This document shows, piece after piece, positions 59,028 to 64,000 of a stretch of DNA of 64,000 nt (position 1 is the stretch's first letter; each line of letters starts with the position of its first letter). The position numbers were made by a program, and so were the translations under genes. The stretch spans positions 868,001 through 932,000 of the forward strand of contig CM033402.1 in assembly GCA_019426215.1 (NCBI GenBank), read 5' to 3'. Under the pieces are notes generated by a model. That model was not told the DNA's origin. It saw nothing but the letters and a program-made list of their open reading frames with translations, and did not search any database. Origin of the DNA: Buddleja alternifolia. Its lineage: Eukaryota > Streptophyta > Magnoliopsida > Lamiales > Scrophulariaceae.

Positions 59028-62000
59028 TCAAAATCTCAAAGCTGCATTTTCATCCATCGTCCAAACAAACCCGGGCATGTCAACCCTACGTCCCGACACC
59101 GTCCGATAAACATATAATTTCTCAACGGGGCAGCTGTCGGGCCTCGAATCCGGTGGGCCCCTCTCATCTATAACCTCAACATTAACCCTGGGCAATTTTT
59201 GACCAAGCATTTTACAAGCTCCATAACTCACCGAGCAAGAAGACATCCAAAGGGATCGCATTGTCTCCAACTTGGCAGCATTAGCCAAGAGAGCCTTGTC
59301 CCCAAATGGACAGTCTCTAATCTCCAATTTCCTCAAACTGTCACACCCAGACAACACATGATGAAGGCCCAAATCGCTATCCCCGGCAAACGCAATAGAA
59401 AGCATCTCCAATTTCTTTGCGTGGGTCCCTATATATTCAAAAACCCGATCAGTGAGAAGGCCAGACATGGAAAGGCGACGTAATTTCCTGCAGTTCTGTA
59501 CAATTGCTCCAAAACCCGTGTCGAGTGGTTCGAGGGTTAAGTAGTCGGGGGCTTGAGGCTCAATTATACATAGACGAAACCGAATCATGTTGGGCCGGCT
59601 CCTTGCTATTGTAATTAATGCAGCATTTGACATCTGGCGACAAAAGTAGAGAACAGATTGGAGTTTGGGGCAGCCTTCAGATACAGAGACCAGCCCTTGT
59701 TCTGTCAAAGATACGTTAGGCTCTACTCCAAAGGGGTCGGAAGGGAAAACCCTGAGTTCTTGTAGATCCTTGCAAGATGCAGCAATGGCTTCCAAACCAG
59801 TGTCTTCAATGTAATCCAGAACCTATGTAAAATCATGGGCTAATTAGTTGATGTATTAATGCAACAAAATGTACATACCATTTACTGCTTATAGAAGCAA
59901 TGTAAACGATCTAGGCAAAAGATTTGCCTTCAGATAACGAGCATAAGCCAACGAAATATTGGAAGTAGCTCACAATTTTACTAAAACACCATTCAATTAA
60001 TCGGCGGCTGGTAGAATCACATACCCATAGACGCCGTAAATTTCGACACTGACTAACAAGCTTGATAAGATCAGGACTTTCAATTGTCGCATAACTTAAG
60101 TTCAGTGAAGTGATTCCGGAGCAAACTGAATTCATGGCTGGGAGATAAGCTGGAACAACATCCCAGAAACCAGACAAGCCTTTGAGTTGCTTACAAACTG
60201 AAAATGCTTCGGCCAAGTTTGAGAAGACATCAGATCGAATTTCAGCTGAATAGGCACCAGTACCTAATTCAACCAACTGTGGGGCCCGGCGAAGTAGGTT
60301 AGCCAGCTTCTCAAGGGGTACGGCACGATTCAGCCGAAGAGTCCTGAGATTAGAGCAGCGTGCAACCAGGCGCTCCAATGCAGAGAAACTCACCTCAGAA
60401 GCTAAGCAAGACATGTTAAGTGATGCTAGTGAGGTGCAGTTGTCGGGAAAGTGGCTAAGCCAATGCCCACTCAGGTCCTCTACTTCACTCTCCCTCAAAT
60501 CTAGTTCTCTTAGGTTCCTGCAATGCAAATTATACGTTAATTACAAAGAACTGAAGTTAACAAATAGAAGTCGGACACATGTCCAAATAGTAGTATTCGA
60601 AAAAGTATTATTTGAACAGAATAATCACAAAGTAATGGGAAACATCAAAGAAGGTTCCCGAAAATTATAGTCAATCAATATTATCAGGTTACTGCAAAGA
60701 GGTACCATATCAAGCAAGATTTTTACTTATCCCAGCATGTTTAACCAGTTCATTAAGGTCATGATGCAACAAACCAAATTACTTTCCAAGTTATACCATA
60801 ATTATTCTATTGTTAATTATAGAACCCATAAAATGTTTGCAAAAGCAACTACAGGGTATTAAAAAGACCAAATATAAAAAACAAAGGAAATACAATCACA
60901 CTCGCATAAGACAGGAAAAAAGATAGAATCTACTCAACTATCAAAAAGACCAGACAGTCTACCAAAGAAAGAACATTACAGGTCATAATATTCCAAGAAC
61001 AAATCACAAAGAATCTTCCACAAAACAGCAAATCGGGTGTCCCAACTAAAATGGTTGCATCAGACATGGTAAAAGATGCTTTTTAATGGACTACATTTCC
61101 GGTTTAAGAACAATATCAGCAGAGATCATATGTAGAGCCTAGCAACATGCCGCCAACGGACTGCAGTGCAAGGAATATATCTTTCATATACATTCTCCAA
61201 GTTCAAAGGATAGAATCTACCGAAATTAAGCATTGTGATTCAATATTCTACCAAGGGTCAACGCAATAATAAAGTGAAAAGAAAATGACTTGTAAATACG
61301 TATGAGTCTAAGATGCACCGGGTCCAATGGAGCCTATACATCAAACGCCATTGGATGCAGGGCCAAGATGGTAAAAAACACCTAATTCACCTGCATCCAA
61401 TGGTGTTAGATAAACCAGTAGCTCCAATATAGCCGGTTACACTCCTCTAGACATGAAGGCATGCTTCAACTTCCTATTCAACTGCCAAAATGAGCAATAA
61501 ACACCAAAAAATTCAACTAGCACCCAATTAACTAGATGCATTCACCACAGATAACAAATTTAACTTAATTTGGCAAAACTTTATACTTCCTTTGGCATTT
61601 CCAAAGAATCCCCCATCCAAACCAACAAATACCTAATTATTTCACCAGAAATCAAATAAACAAAGGCACACACAACAGCAACGATTAAAGTTCCAATTTT
61701 CCAACTAATAACCTGCAATTAGCCGCAACAGACGCCAATCCATCAGTAGTAAACCCCTCGCACGACGAGAGCACCAAAACCTTGAAATTCCTAAACGATT
61801 TAGCAATCACCTCCAGGCACTCATCCGTCACCACCATGCGCTTGAGCTTGATCTCCTCGAGCATCGGATACGCCGCCGCCATCGCCGCGATCCACGGCTG
61901 CACGTAGCCGCCCCAGCCGTCCGGCACGAGGTTGAAATCGGCGAAGTGAGGCTTTCCTTTCATCTCCACCGCGCGCACCTTCGGGAACCGCCGGATCACG

Positions 62001-62167
62001 ACCTCCGGCGCGACGGCGTAGCAGTTTCCGATGAAAACGCGGCGGCGACACCACCGCTCGATCTCGTACCACGACTTGCACACCATTGAAACCGCGTTTC
62101 GATCCTTATCGGAGCTCAGGAAGGAGAAAACGTGCTCCAGGACCTCCTCCGGAAACGCGGACGCCAT
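59028..62167 (-). CDS. TIR1: TIR1-type auxin receptor F-box protein, 3 exons
   Basis: The exons are 61713-62167, 60025-60517 and 59028-59822. Splice borders are GT at 61712 and 60024 and AG before 60517 and 59822. Together they encode 580 residues. The N-terminal F-box ([20 protein letters not shown]) binds ASK1/SKP1. About 18 leucine-rich repeats follow. Residues of the auxin/inositol-phosphate pocket are present: [10 protein letters not shown] with the His equivalent to Arabidopsis TIR1 H78, RFRLCIIEP with the R403 equivalent, and [10 protein letters not shown] with the S438 equivalent. SCF-TIR1 binds auxin and Aux/IAA repressors in the nucleus and marks the repressors for degradation. Sequence is closer to TIR1 than to AFB4/5. 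The protein ends at ALRF, about a dozen residues earlier than Arabidopsis TIR1. A miR393 site lies in exon 3, and exon 1 is noticeably GC-richer than its surroundings. Confidence 0.97.
59246..59267 (-). promoter_or_regulatory. miR393 target site in TIR1
   Basis: The plus strand here reads tccaaagggatcgcattg, identical to the first 18 nt of plant miR393, so the TIR1 mRNA is complementary to it; mismatches are confined to the microRNA 3' end. It encodes ETMRSLW, the same place as in Arabidopsis TIR1 and AFB2/3. Cleavage there lowers receptor level in response to stress, flagellin and nitrate. Confidence 0.92.
60518..61712 (-). other. TIR1 intron 1 with foldback element
   Basis: A 1195-bp intron. 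At about 61313-61445 a foldback is visible: 'atgcaccgggtccaatgga' and 'cgccattggatgcaggg' are mirrored by 'cctgcatccaatggtgtt' and 'gctccaatatagccggt'. The rest is ordinary AT-rich intron. Confidence 0.6.
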
Positions 62168-62270
62168 GGGAGGGGCAAAATGGTAATTTCACAGCCTGGA
62201 TCTGAAGAGAGAGAAAGAGAAGAGAAGAGAGAGAGAGATGTAATGAGAGGCTGATTGAATAGAAGATAAG
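62168..62270 (-). promoter_or_regulatory. TIR1 5' UTR with CT microsatellite
   Basis: Directly upstream of the start codon the minus strand is a run of CT/TC repeats (plus strand gagagagaaagagaagagaa at about 62205). Pyrimidine-rich leaders of this kind are common in plant auxin-receptor and other regulatory genes. Confidence 0.6.
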
Positions 62271-62837
62271 GTAATACTTTTTTAGCATTTTTATATGGTG
62301 GTGTTAACTGTGGTGAAGTTAGGATTTAACTATGGTTTGAGTAAACTAATGAGATAATGACACGTGGATGGTAGAGTTATGCCGTCGATCCAACGGTAGG
62401 GGACTTCTTTGGTTGAATAAATGTATGTAGTGTTTGCGACAGAGAAGAGATACTGTGGTAATTTTGGAATTTATCGGGGGTAGATTGGGAAAATGTGTTT
62501 TGTTTTTAGATTTTGGTGAGATAAAAAAATAAAATAGAAAAGAAATTATATGATTTCAATTTTCGAAGAATCGAGTGGTTTATGGGGAAAAATTCATTTT
62601 CGTCCCTGAGATTTTAATTCAGATGTATAATTATTCCCGAAGTTTTAAAAATTCTCAAATTCATCGTTTCAAACTTCAATATATAGCGAAAAGAAAAAAT
62701 GGTTGAATTATTGATGAGATTACTAAAATACCCTGTGTCAAGTCACAAGTGAGAAAGTATTGCCAGAAATTTAAATTCATTCTATCACTTAGATTTACTT
62801 TTTATTTAGTCCATATTATGATAATTTTTAAAATTAT

Positions 62838-62968
62838 ATAATCTTTGTGTCTATCTCTTTCACACACTGAGGTGTACTGTGTGTGGATTTCACATACAGT
62901 TCTATAAAAGAGATAGATACAATGGTACACCTTGGAGTAACACTCCCGGTGTACCATAGAATTATCCT
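62838..62968. repeat. Hairpin-forming dispersed MITE
   Basis: 'gtctatctctttcacacac' is mirrored by 'aaaagagatagatac', and 'ggtacaccttgg' by 'cccggtgtacc'. It belongs to the same family as 6867-7060 and 52085-52240 and lies about 700 bp upstream of TIR1. Confidence 0.55.
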
Positions 62969-64000
62969 AAAATTACATTTATACTTTTCAAATTTCTTCA
63001 TTTTACATGTATAAACAACTTATTTGACCTCACCAAATTCAATTATTCAATGAAAAATCACAATATTATTTTGTTATATCATATCGAATAATAAATACAG
63101 TGAATTGCAATAGGAGAGGTTAAGTATGAGTGGAAATTTTTTAAAATGAAATGGAAGTGGAAATAAATAATTATTTATCAAGGATAAAAAAAGCTAAAAA
63201 GGAGAAAATAAGGGGAGAAAAAAAAGATGAGTTGTTGCAAAGATTTTAAACAAGGTACAATGTAATAATGAAATGGATCCAAGAAAGGGAAATACTCACC
63301 ATCATGGTTATAATCATTTATTCTATGTTATTTTAAATGTTAACTAATAAGTCAAATAAAAAAAAATTATTTATTGTTATAAATAATTTTTTAAATGGTG
63401 TTTCAAGGATGAAACCAACATATTTGAAGACCTTGACAATATTTTTATCTTGTAATAAATAATATTGAATGGAAATATTTATTCTTTTATTTAGGGAAGG
63501 TTGCCTTTACCTCATTTTTCAATTCTTGAGTACTTTGAGCATTTGTTTAAGATGTTCTTTTATGCACTACTTTTGTTATTTTATTTATACATTCAATGTT
63601 GAATTAATCATGGCCAAATTGATAATTGATGTTTTGGGTTGTTCTAATTTTGAATAAGAAAATAAATAGATAAATATAACAACACAAATCTGCAAAGTGC
63701 ACTGTAATAAATAAGAAAAATTAAGTTGAAACCGAATAAATAACAAAATAAAAATAAATTAAATATTGATGAAATAATTAACAAGGAGGGCAAAGTGTCC
63801 TACAATAAATGAAATAAAATATATATTACTTTTATTTTGCATTTCACTAGAATTGAAGTCTTTACCATAAAATGTTTATTTGTTATGAAAAAAATACAAA
63901 AATAATACTTCTTTAAATGATGAGCAATATAATCAATTGCCTGAGAAAAAGTGGAGTGCTTTTATTATTTTTTGGAGTGCTGAGATCAACTCCGAAAAAA
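62969..64000. other. AT-rich sequence, no gene
   Basis: No ORF with recognisable features. Runs of A and T and repeated ataaat words dominate; nothing else can be supported. Confidence 0.5.

Noticed and set aside
59911..60528. 205-codon ORF taken as a separate LRR gene
   Set aside because: It is TIR1 exon 2 read on into its introns; splice sites and phase give a cleaner three-exon gene.
61821..62081. 86-codon minus-strand ORF in GC-rich sequence
   Set aside because: Alternative frame of TIR1 exon 1.

Overview
The window is plant nuclear DNA from a eudicot. It is AT-rich, has intron-containing genes with GT/AG borders, and carries many plant-type transposons (Ty1/copia, MULE, hAT and other MITEs, LINE, SINE). 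The gene content (CC-type glutaredoxins, an FBD-type F-box gene, MUB, TIR1) is that of a flowering plant. I cannot name the species; an asterid is a guess.

Layout. 1-12 kb holds two single-exon CC-type glutaredoxin genes (3930-4241 minus, 10411-10725 plus) separated by a repeat-rich spacer. 12-18.6 kb is an F-box/FBD gene on the minus strand, split by a full-length Ty1/copia element (12988-18112) with a 5-bp target duplication and two LTRs that read as identical. 18.7-44.4 kb is a mosaic of segmental duplications built around a small gene family I do not recognise. One copy is intact (42571-43071, 166 aa). Two copies are dead and share the same stop codons. A further copy was cut in two by a 1.8-kb inversion. 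A 5.16-kb MULE (31810-36964) sits inside this mosaic and carries a decayed MuDR-type transposase plus a minus-strand GRF-like zinc-finger ORF. Next to it lie a stray last exon of the MUB gene (37031-37086) and a second copy of the glutaredoxin spacer (37189-40803).

44.4-51.6 kb is ordinary gene space: a three-exon membrane-anchored ubiquitin-fold gene (44420-45182 minus) and a three-exon FYV7/CCDC59-like rRNA-processing gene (48746-51570 plus), divergently arranged. 52-58.5 kb is gene-free and rich in MITEs, with a solo LTR at 55663-56236 that contains heat-shock-element-like sequence. 59.0-62.2 kb is a complete TIR1-type auxin-receptor F-box gene on the minus strand, with a recognisable miR393 target site. 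The last 1.8 kb is AT-rich with no gene seen.

No pathway links these genes. The striking feature is structural: because large pieces of the window are duplicated, several transposon insertions can be compared directly with their own unoccupied sites inside the same window. All exon coordinates were built by eye from splice signals and frame continuity. Family assignments rest on recognised motifs, not on searches.
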